DNA of 64,000 nt from Candidatus Roseilinea sp. (lineage in GTDB: Bacteria; Chloroflexota; Anaerolineae; J036; Brachytrichaceae): positions 186,001-250,000 of the forward strand of contig BPHV01000002.1 in NCBI GenBank assembly GCA_026003755.1, read 5' to 3'. This document shows, piece by piece, positions 1 through 8,628 of the stretch (its first letter is position 1; each line of letters begins with the position of its first letter). The notes under the pieces were generated by a model that saw nothing but the letters and a program-made list of their open reading frames with translations, was not told where the DNA came from and made no database searches. A program made the translations under genes and the position numbers.

Positions 1-224
1 CCGGCCTGAAGGTGAGCGCGCCCTTGGCCCTCATCGGCGCGATCGTCGCAGAGTGGACCGGCGCCTCGGGCGGGCTGGGGCGCACCATGTGGCTGGCCTA
101 CACCAACCTGAATTTGCCCTTCTTGTTCGCCGCCATCTTCTGCGTCACGGCAGCCGGCATTGCGCTCTATCAAATCATCACCCATGTCGAACGCCGCCTG
201 GCCTACTGGCGGCCTATCCCATGA
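1..224 (+). CDS. ABC transporter permease, C-terminal end (partial)
   Basis: The reading frame is open from the window edge (first full codon at base 3) and stops at 222-224, so only the last ~74 residues are present. They include the pattern G-A-I-V-A-E-W and G-L-G, typical of the last cytoplasmic loop of SsuC/ThiX-type importer permeases, followed by one hydrophobic membrane helix and a short basic tail ending near RRLAYW. The binding-protein gene starts 28 bp downstream, which supports an importer operon for a small organic substrate such as a pyrimidine, a sulfonate or a thiamin precursor. The exact substrate cannot be read from this fragment. Confidence 0.8.
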   Translation, partial: GLKVSAPLALIGAIVAEWTGASGGLGRTMWLAYTNLNLPFLFAAIFCVTAAGIALYQIITHVERRLAYWRPIP

Positions 225-252
225 ATCCAACATATTGTGGAGGTACACAACC

Positions 253-1248
253 ATGCTACTTCGTCATTTGCTGTTTGTCTCACTTGCGCTGATGGTCGCA
301 GCATGCCAAACCTTGCCTGCGCCGCCGCCTCGAACCTCGCCGACCAAGCTCACCTTTATGGCCGGCTATAAGCCGCAGGCCAATTTGCCCTTCGTCGGGG
401 CCTATGTCGCTCAAGAGAAGGGCTACTTTCAGGCTGAAGGGCTGGAGGTGACCATCGAGCATTCGCCTGGCCAAGGCCAGCACTTGCAGTTGCTGGTCGC
501 CGGCAAGGTGCACGTCACCACCCAGGACGCCGCGACGCTGCTGCAGCGCCGCGCCGATCCCGGTCTTCCCCTGGTCTCGATCGCGCTCATCGGTCAGCGC
601 GGCCAACAAGCCTTCGCTGCGCTCAAAGGCTCCGGGATCAACAGCCCGAAGGACTGGGAAGGGCGCTTGGTGGGCTACAAAGGCACGCCGCCCCCCGACC
701 TGTTCGCGCTGTTGTCCGCCGCCGGCGCCGACGTGAACAAGGTCAAGCTCGTCAACGTCGGCTTCGACCCGCGCGTGTTGGTCGAGGGCAAGGTGGACGT
801 TTACCCGCTCTTCAAATCGAACGAGCCGTTCCTGCTGCGCAGCCTGGGCCATGAGATCACGCTGTGGGACGCAGCAGACTACGGCGTGCCGACCCTGGGG
901 CTGACCTACACCACCAGCGAGTCGCTGCTGCGCGAGCAACCGGAGATGCTGGCGCGCTTTCTGCGGGCTGCCTTGCGCGGCATTGCATACGCGGCGGAGC
1001 GCCCCGATGAAGCCGTGCAGATCGTGTTGAAATACGCCGGCCCGGAGACCAACCCCGATCACATGCGCTACATGTTGCTCACCGAGCTGCGAGACGCACA
1101 GAGCAATGTGACTGAGGGGCGCGGTTGGGGTTGGCAAACCAAAGAGCAGTGGCAGGCCCTGGCCGATATGCTCTACCGCTACAACGCACTGCCTTCGCTC
1201 GACGTCGCCGGCGCCTTCACCACCCAGATCCTCGAGCGGGCCAAGTAG
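253..1248 (+). CDS. ABC transporter substrate-binding lipoprotein, NMT1/THI5-like
   Basis: Predicted 331-residue extracytoplasmic binding protein for the importer whose permease ends just upstream. ATG 253 is preferred over an in-frame start at 160 because a GGAGGT ribosome-binding site sits at 239-244 and the N-terminus is then a clean lipoprotein signal: a hydrophobic stretch, then the lipobox MVAAC with the modified Cys near residue 17. After a Pro-rich linker the mature part has the fold signature of the NMT1/THI5-like and SsuA group: FVGAYVAQEKGYFQ, and a V-T-T-Q-D-A element that contacts ligand in relatives. Relatives bind pyrimidines, thiamin precursors, nitrate or sulfonates. The substrate here is unknown. 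Confidence 0.85.
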   Translation: MLLRHLLFVSLALMVAACQTLPAPPPRTSPTKLTFMAGYKPQANLPFVGAYVAQEKGYFQAEGLEVTIEHSPGQGQHLQLLVAGKVHVTTQDAATLLQRRADPGLPLVSIALIGQRGQQAFAALKGSGINSPKDWEGRLVGYKGTPPPDLFALLSAAGADVNKVKLVNVGFDPRVLVEGKVDVYPLFKSNEPFLLRSLGHEITLWDAADYGVPTLGLTYTTSESLLREQPEMLARFLRAALRGIAYAAERPDEAVQIVLKYAGPETNPDHMRYMLLTELRDAQSNVTEGRGWGWQTKEQWQALADMLYRYNALPSLDVAGAFTTQILERAK

Positions 1249-1278
1249 CGCGGATAGTCAGAGATCGAAAGCACAGAT

Positions 1279-1309
1279 GGGTAGGCGAGGGCAATACCCC
1301 CGCCTACCC
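1279..1309. repeat. Intergenic palindrome, copy 1
   Basis: Inverted repeat GGGTAGGCG (1279-1287) / CGCCTACCC (1301-1309), followed by AGGATTTGGC (1311-1320). The same layout, a GC hairpin and then A-A/G-GATTTGGC, occurs at 59098-59138, and a related hairpin lies at 21548-21578. It sits between two convergent genes and may also work as a terminator-like hairpin, although no T-run follows. Confidence 0.6.
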
Positions 1310-1391
1310 CAGGATTTGGCCTTCTTGTCGCGCGGAGCCATGCAGCAGGGCCGGGCATTGCTTTCACCCAGGCCCGCCATGCTGCCACGCG

Positions 1392-1874
1392 TCAGTAGAC
1401 GAATGGGATGAACTTGCGCGTCCGCCGGCAATAGTCGGCATATTCAGGATATTTCTCCCGTAGCCAGCGTTCCTCACGGCGCGACTTCAGGTCGAAGAAG
1501 ATGAACAGGACGACCGACGAAAGCAAACCGACGATGCTGTTGAGGAAGAGGCCGATGGCCAACATGCCCAAGATCACCCCCGCGTAGATCGGGTGACGCA
1601 CCACTGCGTATGCGCCGGTGCGCACCAGATAACCCTCATCCAGCGGCTTGGGATTGGGGGTGAGGTTGCGCCCCAGCGCCATCACGCCCCAGGCGAACAG
1701 GCCGGCCGCGCCGACGGCGATGACTGCCCCCAGGCCGCGCGCAAGCCAGCCGAGCGCCGACGGCCAGGGCGCGCCGATCGGCACCAGCCATGTCGCCGCC
1801 AGCAGGAGGGGCAGCAGGGTAAACTGCGCGACGACCCACCCCTCCCCGCGCGACCCAAAAGCGACGCGTTGCAT
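1392..1874 (-). CDS. Isoprenylcysteine carboxyl methyltransferase-like membrane methyltransferase
   Basis: 160-residue integral membrane protein of the ICMT/PEMT methyltransferase superfamily. Two N-terminal membrane segments are followed by the SAM-binding signature: G-x-Y-x2-V-R-H-P-I-Y-A-G (residues ~88-99) and, near the C-terminus, E-E-R-W-L-R-E-K-Y-P-E-Y-A-D-Y. These match the conserved RHPxY and EE-x-x-L motifs of the family. Bacterial members methylate unknown small molecules or lipids at the membrane. ATG 1874 is chosen because a TATCAT -10 hexamer (1889-1884) ends 9 bases upstream on this strand. ISKra4 copy A is inserted directly behind that -10, so the gene has lost its native -35 region. 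The longer frame running into the IS is not real. Confidence 0.8.
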   Translation of the reverse strand: MQRVAFGSRGEGWVVAQFTLLPLLLAATWLVPIGAPWPSALGWLARGLGAVIAVGAAGLFAWGVMALGRNLTPNPKPLDEGYLVRTGAYAVVRHPIYAGVILGMLAIGLFLNSIVGLLSSVVLFIFFDLKSRREERWLREKYPEYADYCRRTRKFIPFVY

Positions 1875-1883
1875 GTATCTGGA

Positions 1884-1889
1884 TGATAC
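1884..1889 (-). promoter_or_regulatory. -10 hexamer of the ICMT-like gene, separated from its -35 by the IS
   Basis: TATCAT on the minus strand, 9 nt before the ATG at 1874. It lies inside the 9-bp target site duplicated by ISKra4 copy A (1882-1890 and 3473-3481), so the insertion fell between the -10 and -35 elements. The terminal IS sequence shows no good -35 hexamer at 16-18 bp. Confidence 0.5.
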
Positions 1890-1899
1890 CGGGTCTATT

Positions 1900-2937
1900 T
1901 CAGTTTGGGGGCGAAGAATAGGCAGCAGACCACATCGCGTCAAAGGCGTGACCCATGACGGCCGCCCGAATCGGGAGCAGACGCTCGATGCCGGGACGGC
2001 TCCAGCGCATCCCGCTACCGGCGAAGCGATGACGGAATTGCTTGCAGGCGCTCTCGACCACGCCGCTGCCGATCGGCCAGCCATCTTCGCGCAGGCTCTG
2101 GTATTGCATGCGTCGCCGGTTGTCCCCGAAGTAGCCCGCTTCACGCCGTAGCATCTCGGCGTGCTGGGGATGGGTATGGGCGGCCTGACGGAGTCGAGCC
2201 GCAATCCGGTCGGCATGGCCCTGGAACAAGAGGGTTTCGTGGGCACGATACCAAGCCTGGGCCGCCGGGCTGCCTGCTGCGTGCAGGCCGTGAGCAACCT
2301 GCCACAGATGCTGGCTGGCGTGATACCAGTCCACGGCTTGTCGGCTGTCGTAGAAGTGCTCGCTGACCAGATTCCAAATCCACGCGGCGCCATCGCCCAA
2401 GGCGATGGTGTCACGTGCCTGCGTCCAGCCGCGACGTTGGGCGGCCGTCCACAACACCTGGCCGAACCGTTCCGGCCCGCCCAGATGGGCGACGTAGCCG
2501 GCGCGGACGGCGTGGGCCGTGTCAACCCACTCCTCGCTCTGGCGATCCCAAGTCGGCTGTAGCACGACATCGAACACGCACCCCACCTTGAGTTCCTTCC
2601 AGCCTTCGCCACGCACATGAACCGTTGCTCCGTCCAGGGCGACACCCATCTTGCCCGGCACGGTCGCCGCCTCGGCGGTGCGCCCGCCGCCGTCCGCCAG
2701 GGCGCGTTGTGTGGCTTCTACCCCCCGAAAGCGCTCTCCCCATACCGCCACCCGCCGCCACACACTGCTGTCGGACATGACCAGCCCGCCCACCTGTCCC
2801 AGGATGCGCTCCGCTTCCTCAAACGTCACCAGCCCGCTCAGCCACACCGCCTGCTTGGCCACCTGTTCGCTCCAGTGCTTGTCCCACACCGCCAGCTGCC
2901 GATCGAGGGGGGAAAAGCCCGACGCGGCAGGCTTCAC
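1900..2937 (-). CDS. ISKra4 transposase, catalytic part (downstream frame), copy A
   Basis: Catalytic half of the transposase, whose own frame opens at GTG 2937. It contains the DDE-type pattern of ISKra4 elements: first acidic residue in GVALDGATVHV, second in ALGDGAAWIW, and the Glu in PIGSGVVESACK. Conserved W-K-E-L-K and D-W-Y-H segments lie between. The protein starts with G-F-S-P-L-D-R-Q-L, which in relatives directly continues the zinc-finger region encoded by the upstream frame. Fusion would need a +1 shift at a run of six C on the coding strand (2912-2907). Whether this is programmed slippage or a base-calling error is open; both copies carry it. Confidence 0.9.
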   Translation of the reverse strand: MKPAASGFSPLDRQLAVWDKHWSEQVAKQAVWLSGLVTFEEAERILGQVGGLVMSDSSVWRRVAVWGERFRGVEATQRALADGGGRTAEAATVPGKMGVALDGATVHVRGEGWKELKVGCVFDVVLQPTWDRQSEEWVDTAHAVRAGYVAHLGGPERFGQVLWTAAQRRGWTQARDTIALGDGAAWIWNLVSEHFYDSRQAVDWYHASQHLWQVAHGLHAAGSPAAQAWYRAHETLLFQGHADRIAARLRQAAHTHPQHAEMLRREAGYFGDNRRRMQYQSLREDGWPIGSGVVESACKQFRHRFAGSGMRWSRPGIERLLPIRAAVMGHAFDAMWSAAYSSPPN

Positions 2938-3289
2938 AGTAGTAGTATCCTCGCTGCACGGACAGGCTGCCCACGCGGCTCTCGACCGTGTTCCGCTTGC
3001 GGCCTTTGGAGTGCATCTCCCGCCCGCACTGCGGACAGACCGGCCCCGGCACCGGGCGGCTCGCCTCTTGCGCCTCGATCACGGTGACCGCCATCGCCTC
3101 GCTCATCCGCTTGCGCAGCTTCAGGATCACCTCCTCGATCTGCGTCAGCGTCGGCTGGCCGGCCTGTTCATTCCAGTCCAGCAATTCATCGATCACGGCC
3201 TCCGCTTCTCGCATCAGCACCGCTTTCATCTCGCCTCGCCGTGGCGAAGACGCTGACTTGCGCTGTGTCGTCGCCCTGGTCTCTTTCAT
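2819..3289 (-). CDS. ISKra4 transposase, N-terminal zinc-finger part (upstream frame), copy A
   Basis: Upstream reading frame of the element. ATG 3289 is chosen because GGAGGTG lies 4-10 nt before it. It starts with a basic segment and a helical region and then a Cys4 zinc finger: CPQC followed after about 27 residues by YYYCEAC. It reads G-L-F-P-P just where the catalytic frame begins with G-F-S-P-L-D-R-Q-L, so the zinc finger and DDE domain belong to one protein split by +1. The residues after the shift point (about 40) are out-of-frame reading. Confidence 0.85.
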   Translation of the reverse strand: MKETRATTQRKSASSPRRGEMKAVLMREAEAVIDELLDWNEQAGQPTLTQIEEVILKLRKRMSEAMAVTVIEAQEASRPVPGPVCPQCGREMHSKGRKRNTVESRVGSLSVQRGYYYCEACRVGLFPPRSAAGGVGQALERTGGQAGGVAERAGDV

Positions 3290-3532
3290 GGCACACCTCC
3301 CGGATATAACTGTCCTCGCATTATGCCCGCAGCGGCCTGCGGCTTGTCGTCCCTCGCTGAGATGCCGGTCTGTCAATCCACGACGACGTCCGTGATCTTC
3401 GGATGTTCACGCGGGCGAGGTCAATCTGCGCGCTTTTTGAGTGCGCTCCTGCCCCAAAACTGAAATGCACCCGATGATACCCTGCTGCATGTCGTGTTGC
3501 GCATTTTCGGATAGACTTCCCTTTGGCTGAAG

Positions 3533-3823
3533 ATGTCCGCGCGCTATCCCATCCCGGCGGCCCAAACGCGCGTCGAGACGCGCGTGGTGAACTCGCGTTT
3601 CATTTGCACAGTGGCCGAAGCGCGCACCGTAGCGGATGCGCTGGCGTTCATCCAGCGCGTCAAGACGGAGTTGTCCGATGCCCGCTCGCACGCCTACGCC
3701 TACCGCATCGGCTTTGGCGCCAACGTGATTGATGGTTGCAATGACGGCGGCGAGCCGAGCGGCGCAGCCGGCCGCCCGATGCGGGCCGTGCTGCAGGGCA
3801 GCGGGCTGGGCATGGCCGCATGA
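3533..3823 (+). pseudogene. Truncated IMPACT/YigZ-family protein (UPF0029)
   Basis: The 96 residues match the first half of the IMPACT/YigZ family: V-N-S-R-F-I-C near residue 19, then SHAYAYRIG and the signature GGEPSGAAGRP followed by VLQGSGLG. Full-length proteins continue with a V-V-V-T-R-Y-F-G-G strand and a C-terminal domain, ~200 residues in all. Here a stop follows GLGMAA and no frame downstream carries the missing half, so the 3' part appears deleted; the MFS gene starts 40 bp further on. The product is probably inactive. Confidence 0.75.
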
Positions 3824-3863
3824 GCGCACGCACGATCGCATATCGCCTGAAGCGCACTACCCC

Positions 3864-5264
3864 ATGAACGCCCGAACATCCCCCACCCCGGAAAAGGTCC
3901 CTTTGCTCACCAAGTTGGCCTTCGGCAGCGGCGACGTCGGTCCGGCCGTCGCCACGGCCATCATGAGCTTCTTCCTGCTCTACTTCTTCACCGACGTAGC
4001 GCGGCTCGAACCCGCTGCAGCCGGCGTCATCCTGCTGGTGACCAAGATCTGGGATGCGGTGAACGACCCATTGATTGGCTTGCTCTCCGACCGCATCAAC
4101 ACGCGTTGGGGGCGGCGACGACCGTGGTTGCTGTTCGGCGCCGTGCCGTTCGGCTTGGCCTTCTTCCTACTGTTCCAGACCCCGCAGCTTGGCGACGCCG
4201 GCAAATTCGCCTATTACCTGGTCGTGTCGTTGCTGCTGGATACGATGTTCACCGTGGTCAATGTGCCCTACACGGCGCTGACGCCGGAACTCAGCCGCGA
4301 CTACGACGAGCGCACCAGCCTGAACTCATACCGCTTCGCCTTCAGCATCGCCGCCGGATTGATCGCCGCAGTGACTCACCCGATCATTGTGGATGCCGTC
4401 GCGGCCAACTCGGATGTGCAGACCGGTTATGCGGTCTCGGCGTTGATCTGGGCCGTGGTGTGCGCGGCGCCGTTCTTCTTCGCCTTTTGGGGCACCTATG
4501 AACGTCACACCCCCGAAGAAGCCGAATCGCTGCCTGTCCTCGAGAGCCTGAAGTGGACCGTTCGCAACCGCGCCTTCCGATACGCTGCGGGCATCTACCT
4601 GCTCTCCTGGCTGGTGGTGCAGACGGTGAGCACGTTGATCGTGTATTACCTGACCTACTGGCTGCGCCGGCCGGAGATTACGCCGCTGGTGCTGCTGGCG
4701 GTGCAAGGCAGCGCGTTGGTCTGGCTGTTCATCTGGAACGTGATCAGCCGACGCGTCGGCAAGAAGGGCGTGTACTTCATCGGCATGTCGGCCTGGGTAG
4801 CGACGTCGCTCGCGTTATTCGCCGTGCAGCCCGATGGGCCGACGTGGAGTGTGATTGCACTGGCGGCGCTCGCCGGCGTTGGCGTCGCCGTGGCGTATCT
4901 GATCCCATGGGCCATGCTGCCTGACGTAATCGAGCTGGACGAGTTGGAGACCGGTCGCCGGCGCGAGGGCGCGTTCTATGGGCTGTTCGTGCTCCTGCAA
5001 AAGCTCGGCCTGGCGCTGGGCTTGTTCGCCGTCGGCCAGGTGCTGAGCGCAACGGGCTACATCACCCCACCCCCTGGCGCGACGGCGCCGATCACCCAGC
5101 CGGATAGCGCATTGCTTGCCATCCGGCTGATGATGGGGCCGGTCGCCGCCGTGATCCTGCTCGCGGGCATGGTGTTGGTCGCGCGCTTTCCGATCACCAA
5201 AGCCAGCCACGAACAGACGCTGCGCAAGCTGGAAGCGCGCCGCGCCGCATCGGAACCCGCTTAG
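3864..5264 (+). CDS. MFS transporter, glycoside-pentoside-hexuronide (GPH) cation symporter type
   Basis: 466-residue secondary transporter with about 12 hydrophobic segments. It has the GPH/MelB hallmarks: an N-terminal KLAFGSGDVG motif, D-A-x-N-D-P-x-I-G in the second helix region (KIWDAVNDPLIGLLSDR), and R-W-G-R-R-R-P-W in the first cytoplasmic loop. Family members import sugars such as melibiose, glucuronides or xylosides with Na+ or H+. ATG 3864 gives a normal MelB-like start; the longer open frame upstream is a shadow of the YigZ fragment. The stop codon overlaps that of the convergent degV gene: TAG at 5262-5264 and the complement of TAA at 5261-5263. Confidence 0.88.
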   Translation: MNARTSPTPEKVPLLTKLAFGSGDVGPAVATAIMSFFLLYFFTDVARLEPAAAGVILLVTKIWDAVNDPLIGLLSDRINTRWGRRRPWLLFGAVPFGLAFFLLFQTPQLGDAGKFAYYLVVSLLLDTMFTVVNVPYTALTPELSRDYDERTSLNSYRFAFSIAAGLIAAVTHPIIVDAVAANSDVQTGYAVSALIWAVVCAAPFFFAFWGTYERHTPEEAESLPVLESLKWTVRNRAFRYAAGIYLLSWLVVQTVSTLIVYYLTYWLRRPEITPLVLLAVQGSALVWLFIWNVISRRVGKKGVYFIGMSAWVATSLALFAVQPDGPTWSVIALAALAGVGVAVAYLIPWAMLPDVIELDELETGRRREGAFYGLFVLLQKLGLALGLFAVGQVLSATGYITPPPGATAPITQPDSALLAIRLMMGPVAAVILLAGMVLVARFPITKASHEQTLRKLEARRAASEPA

Positions 5265-6094
5265 ATGATGTAGCCGACGCCCACCGCGCCAGGGCCGGCG
5301 TGCGTGGCGATAGTGGGGCCGGCTTCCAGGATAACTGGCGACTGGATGCCCAACTGTCCACCCACCTCTTGCGCTATTTGTTCGGCCAGTTGCGGCGCTG
5401 CGGCGTGCATGAAGAACACTTTGGGATCGCGCGAAGCGCCCAGCTCGTGCAGCACGATCTCCTTGAGGCGCGTGACGGCCTTGCTGAAAGTCCGCACGCG
5501 CTCGAGCGGCTCGACCTTGCCGTCCTTGATGGTCAGGATCGGCTTCATTTGCAACACGCCGCCGATGAGCGCCTGCGCGCCGCCGATGCGCCCGCCGCGC
5601 TTCAGGTTCTCCAGCGTCTCCAACACAAAGTGCATGCGCGTACGCGGGATGAGCGACTCGATGTGCGCCTTGATCTCCGCCGGCTTCGCGCCCTCCTTCG
5701 CCAGCCGCGCGCCTTCCGCGACGAGCAAGGCCATCGCGGCGCTCACCATGCGCGTGTCTACCAACGTCACCGCCGGGTCACCGCCCATCGTCATCGCTGC
5801 CGATTCGGCGCTGGCATAGGTGCCGCTCAAGTCGCGCGAGATGTGGATGGAGACGACCTCTTCGCCCTTGAAGCGTTGGTAAATCTCCACAAAATCGCCT
5901 ACCGAGGGTTGCGAGGTCTTCGGAAAGTTCGGGTCACTCTTCAGCATGGCGTGGAACTGTGCGGGCGATAGTTCCATGCTGCGGAAGCTCTTGTCTCCGA
6001 AGATGACGTAAGTAGATGCGATGGCGGCGATTCCCAGATCGCGAGCCAATTCAAGGGTCAGATCAGCGTTTGAGTCGGTGACGATGTACACCAT
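5261..6094 (-). CDS. DegV family fatty-acid-binding protein
   Basis: 277-residue cytoplasmic protein of the DegV/FakB family, which binds a fatty acid and in Firmicutes presents it to the kinase FakA. Start ATG 6094 follows GGAG at about 12 nt and gives the family N-terminus V-Y-I-V-T-D-S-N-A-D-L. Other signatures are T-S-Q-P-S in the first third, H-I-S-R-D-L-S-G-T-Y near residue 90, the R-x-G-R-I-G-G region (NLKRGGRIGGAQ), and a C-terminal GPGAVGVGYI that closes the ligand pocket. No fakA homologue is in the window. The long upstream extension of the frame is antisense to the next gene and is not coding. Confidence 0.9.
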   Translation of the reverse strand: MVYIVTDSNADLTLELARDLGIAAIASTYVIFGDKSFRSMELSPAQFHAMLKSDPNFPKTSQPSVGDFVEIYQRFKGEEVVSIHISRDLSGTYASAESAAMTMGGDPAVTLVDTRMVSAAMALLVAEGARLAKEGAKPAEIKAHIESLIPRTRMHFVLETLENLKRGGRIGGAQALIGGVLQMKPILTIKDGKVEPLERVRTFSKAVTRLKEIVLHELGASRDPKVFFMHAAAPQLAEQIAQEVGGQLGIQSPVILEAGPTIATHAGPGAVGVGYII

Positions 6095-6187
6095 GGAATT
6101 CTGGGTCTCCTTCCTTGCGGCGCGGCTTGTGCAATAAGTAACACCGAAACCGGTGTGAAGATGCTGCGCCTGCGCTATTACCTGCGC

Positions 6188-6193
6188 TATTAT
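6188..6193 (+). promoter_or_regulatory. -10 element for leaderless transcription of the 6199 gene
   Basis: TATTAT ends 5 nt before ATG 6199, so transcription should start at or next to the A of the start codon. No Shine-Dalgarno sequence is present. Confidence 0.55.
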
Positions 6194-6198
6194 ATGAA

Positions 6199-8616
6199 AT
6201 GAGGTTTGTTTTGCAGCGCATCGCTCACTGGCCGCTCGTTGCCATCTTAGTCCTCTATACCGCCGCCGGCGTGATCTACGCTGTGTCCGCGCCGCTGCTT
6301 GATGTATCGGACGAGGTGCGCCACTACGCCATGATCGAGCATCTTGCGCAGGGGCGGGGACTGCCGGTGCAGGATGAGGCGCACAATCGGCAGATGACCG
6401 AGCAGGAGCGCCGGGCGTTGCGCCCGCTGACCTACTACGCCCAAGAGGGCAGCCAGCCGCCGCTCTACTACGCACTCATGGCCCTGGTGGCGCTGCCGTT
6501 CGACCGGAGCGATCACGCCGACCGAGTTTGGCCCAACCCCCATGCTCGGCTGGGGCGCGCCGACGCGACGAACAACTGGAATCAGCTCGTCCACACGCCG
6601 GCGGAAGCCTTCCCCTGGCGTGGGACGACCCTGGCGGTGATGGTGATGCGCTTGATCGGCGTCACGCTGGGCGCGGGGACCGTGGCCTGCACGTATGCGC
6701 TGGCGCTGACGCTATGCGCAAGCCGCCGGGCCAGCAACCGGAAGGCGGATGAGGCGGACGCACCCTGCAATCAGTCTCCGCTTTTTGCGCCCCTGGCAGC
6801 CGCCTTCGTCGCGTTCAACCCGATGTTCGTACACATCATGGCGTCGGTAAACAACGACACATTGGCAACGACGCTGGCCACGTTGGCCTTGCTCCTCAGC
6901 GCGCGGATGATTCGCAACGGCGCGCGCGTGGGCCAGGCAATCGTGCTCGGCGTCGTCTTGGGTGGGGCTGCGCTGACCAAGGCCTCCGGCCTGGCGCTGG
7001 CCATCGTGGCGCCGTTTTTCATTTTGGTCGGCGAGTTGGTGCGCCAAGGCCAGCCAAAGGCGATGGCGGCGCAGCCGGATCCCCGCTCGCTCGCGCGCGC
7101 CCTACCCTTGCTGCTCGGCATGGCGCTGCCGGCGCTCGCCGTCGCCGGCTGGTGGTACTGGCGCAACCAGATGCTCTACGGCGACTTTACCGGCACGACG
7201 ATGATGGCGCGCATCGCCGGGCCGCGCGAGGTCACGCCGTCGGCGCTTGAGCTGATCGGCGAGTGGGACGGCTTCCTCAAATCGTACTGGGGGCTGTTCG
7301 GCGCGGTGAACATCCCGATGGACGCTTGGATCTACGCTGCGCTCCAGTTTTTGCTCATCCTCGCCGGCTTCGGGCTGTTATTCGCGCTCTTCGGATGGCT
7401 GCGCAGGATGCGAGGGGTTGCGCGCCCATCCGCTATCCTCGACGCGCGCGCCTTGATGCTGCTCATGCTGTTCAGTGCCTTTTGGGTGGCCTTTGGGGCG
7501 CTGGTGCGCTGGACTTCGCTTACCCTGGCCAGCCAGGGGCGCTTGCTCTTCCCCGTCATCGCGCCGATCTCGATCTTCCTGGCGCTGGGGTTGCTGAGCC
7601 TGGCGGCGCGCGCATCGCGTATTGCGCATCTACGCAATGCGCCACGCGCCCTCGCTGTGGCCATTCCGACCGCCCTTGCGGCCCTCACGCTGCTTGCACC
7701 GTTCGTTTACATCCGGCCCGCCTACGCCTTGCCGCAGCGGTTGCCCCCCGACGCGCCGCTCGCGCTGGATCGCCAGACCGAGCTGATCTTCGAGGACAAA
7801 ATCCGCTATCTGGGCTTTCAGGTGCACAATCCCAAGCAGCGCGTCGCGCCAGGCGAAGTGCTTGACGTGACCCTCTACTGGCAGGCGCTTCGCCCCCTCG
7901 ACCGCAACTACAGCGCATTCATCCGCGTATACGCCAAGGGCGAGCAACTCGCGCACGTGCTAGATACTTATCCGGGCGGCGGCATGTGGCAGACGACGCT
8001 CTGGCGCCCTGGCGAGATCATCGCTGACCGCTATCGCCTGCGGCTGGAGGACACCTTGACGACGACCCAGCTTGCGCCCAGCACGCTGTGGCTCGATGTG
8101 GGCTTCTGGGACTTCACCGCACAGCGATTCCTGCCCACATTTGATCCGGCCGGCCAACCGACGGGTCGGCAGCGTTACGAGGCGGCCAGCTTGAACCTGG
8201 CGCGGCCCACGCCGAACTTCCGCACGAAGGCGCGCTTTGAGAAAGTCGCGCTCACCGCTATCCGCGCCGAACAGGCCGGGCGCGTAGTCATACTCAACTT
8301 GGACTGGCTGGTGACCGACGACTTCACCGAGGATTACACCACGTTCGTGCAGCTCTTCGACGCGGCGGGCAACAAGCTGCCCCCGCAAGCTGACGGGCGC
8401 GCCAAGGGCGGCGACTTTGCGCCGCGCTGGTGGCGAGCAGGCGACTTGATCCTGAACGATGCGTACTCGGTCAACCTGCCGGAAGACTTCCCGCCCGGCC
8501 AATACACAATCAAGTTCGGCCTGTATAACGCCGACGGCGCGCGCATGCCGGCCTTTGATGCAGCCGGGCGCGCGATCCCCGAGGCCGCGCTGAGCGTGCC
8601 GATCGCAATCCGGTGA
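6199..8616 (+). CDS. Large membrane protein, GT39/ArnT-like glycosyltransferase with C-terminal beta domain
   Basis: 805-residue protein. A hydrophobic N-terminal half (~residues 10-500, about 11 membrane segments) carries LDVSDEVRHYAMIEH after the first helix, equivalent to the acidic D-E motif of GT39/GT83-type enzymes that use polyprenyl-phosphate sugars outside the membrane. A later VNNDTLATT segment also fits this group. Residues ~520-805 are soluble, with two repeated beta-sandwich-like units (V-L-D-V-T-L-Y-W and V-V-I-L-N-L-D-W). Such tails are common in Chloroflexota homologues. The substrate is unknown. The rlmB start follows 12 bp later. Confidence 0.75.
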   Translation: MRFVLQRIAHWPLVAILVLYTAAGVIYAVSAPLLDVSDEVRHYAMIEHLAQGRGLPVQDEAHNRQMTEQERRALRPLTYYAQEGSQPPLYYALMALVALPFDRSDHADRVWPNPHARLGRADATNNWNQLVHTPAEAFPWRGTTLAVMVMRLIGVTLGAGTVACTYALALTLCASRRASNRKADEADAPCNQSPLFAPLAAAFVAFNPMFVHIMASVNNDTLATTLATLALLLSARMIRNGARVGQAIVLGVVLGGAALTKASGLALAIVAPFFILVGELVRQGQPKAMAAQPDPRSLARALPLLLGMALPALAVAGWWYWRNQMLYGDFTGTTMMARIAGPREVTPSALELIGEWDGFLKSYWGLFGAVNIPMDAWIYAALQFLLILAGFGLLFALFGWLRRMRGVARPSAILDARALMLLMLFSAFWVAFGALVRWTSLTLASQGRLLFPVIAPISIFLALGLLSLAARASRIAHLRNAPRALAVAIPTALAALTLLAPFVYIRPAYALPQRLPPDAPLALDRQTELIFEDKIRYLGFQVHNPKQRVAPGEVLDVTLYWQALRPLDRNYSAFIRVYAKGEQLAHVLDTYPGGGMWQTTLWRPGEIIADRYRLRLEDTLTTTQLAPSTLWLDVGFWDFTAQRFLPTFDPAGQPTGRQRYEAASLNLARPTPNFRTKARFEKVALTAIRAEQAGRVVILNLDWLVTDDFTEDYTTFVQLFDAAGNKLPPQADGRAKGGDFAPRWWRAGDLILNDAYSVNLPEDFPPGQYTIKFGLYNADGARMPAFDAAGRAIPEAALSVPIAIR

Positions 8617-8628
8617 GGACATCGCTCG

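Larger units (their letters stand above)
1891..3472 (-). mobile_element. ISKra4-family insertion sequence, copy A (1582 bp)
   Basis: Complete element with imperfect terminal inverted repeats: GGGTCTATTTCAGTTT at the left end and, read inward from the right end, GGGTGCATTTCAGTTTT. A 9-bp target duplication, GATGATACC, flanks it at 1882-1890 and 3473-3481. It carries two overlapping minus-strand frames that together make one ISKra4 transposase. Copy B at 9632-11213 has the same length and encodes identical proteins, so at least one of the two moved recently. Confidence 0.93.

Noticed and set aside
280-1137. A 285-codon minus-strand frame
   Set aside because: Antisense to the binding-protein gene, low-complexity Arg/His/Gln composition, no motif; a high-GC shadow.
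1392-2645. A 417-codon minus-strand frame fusing an IS-derived sequence to the methyltransferase
   Set aside because: The N-terminal part is an out-of-frame reading of the ISKra4 transposase; the gene starts at 1874.
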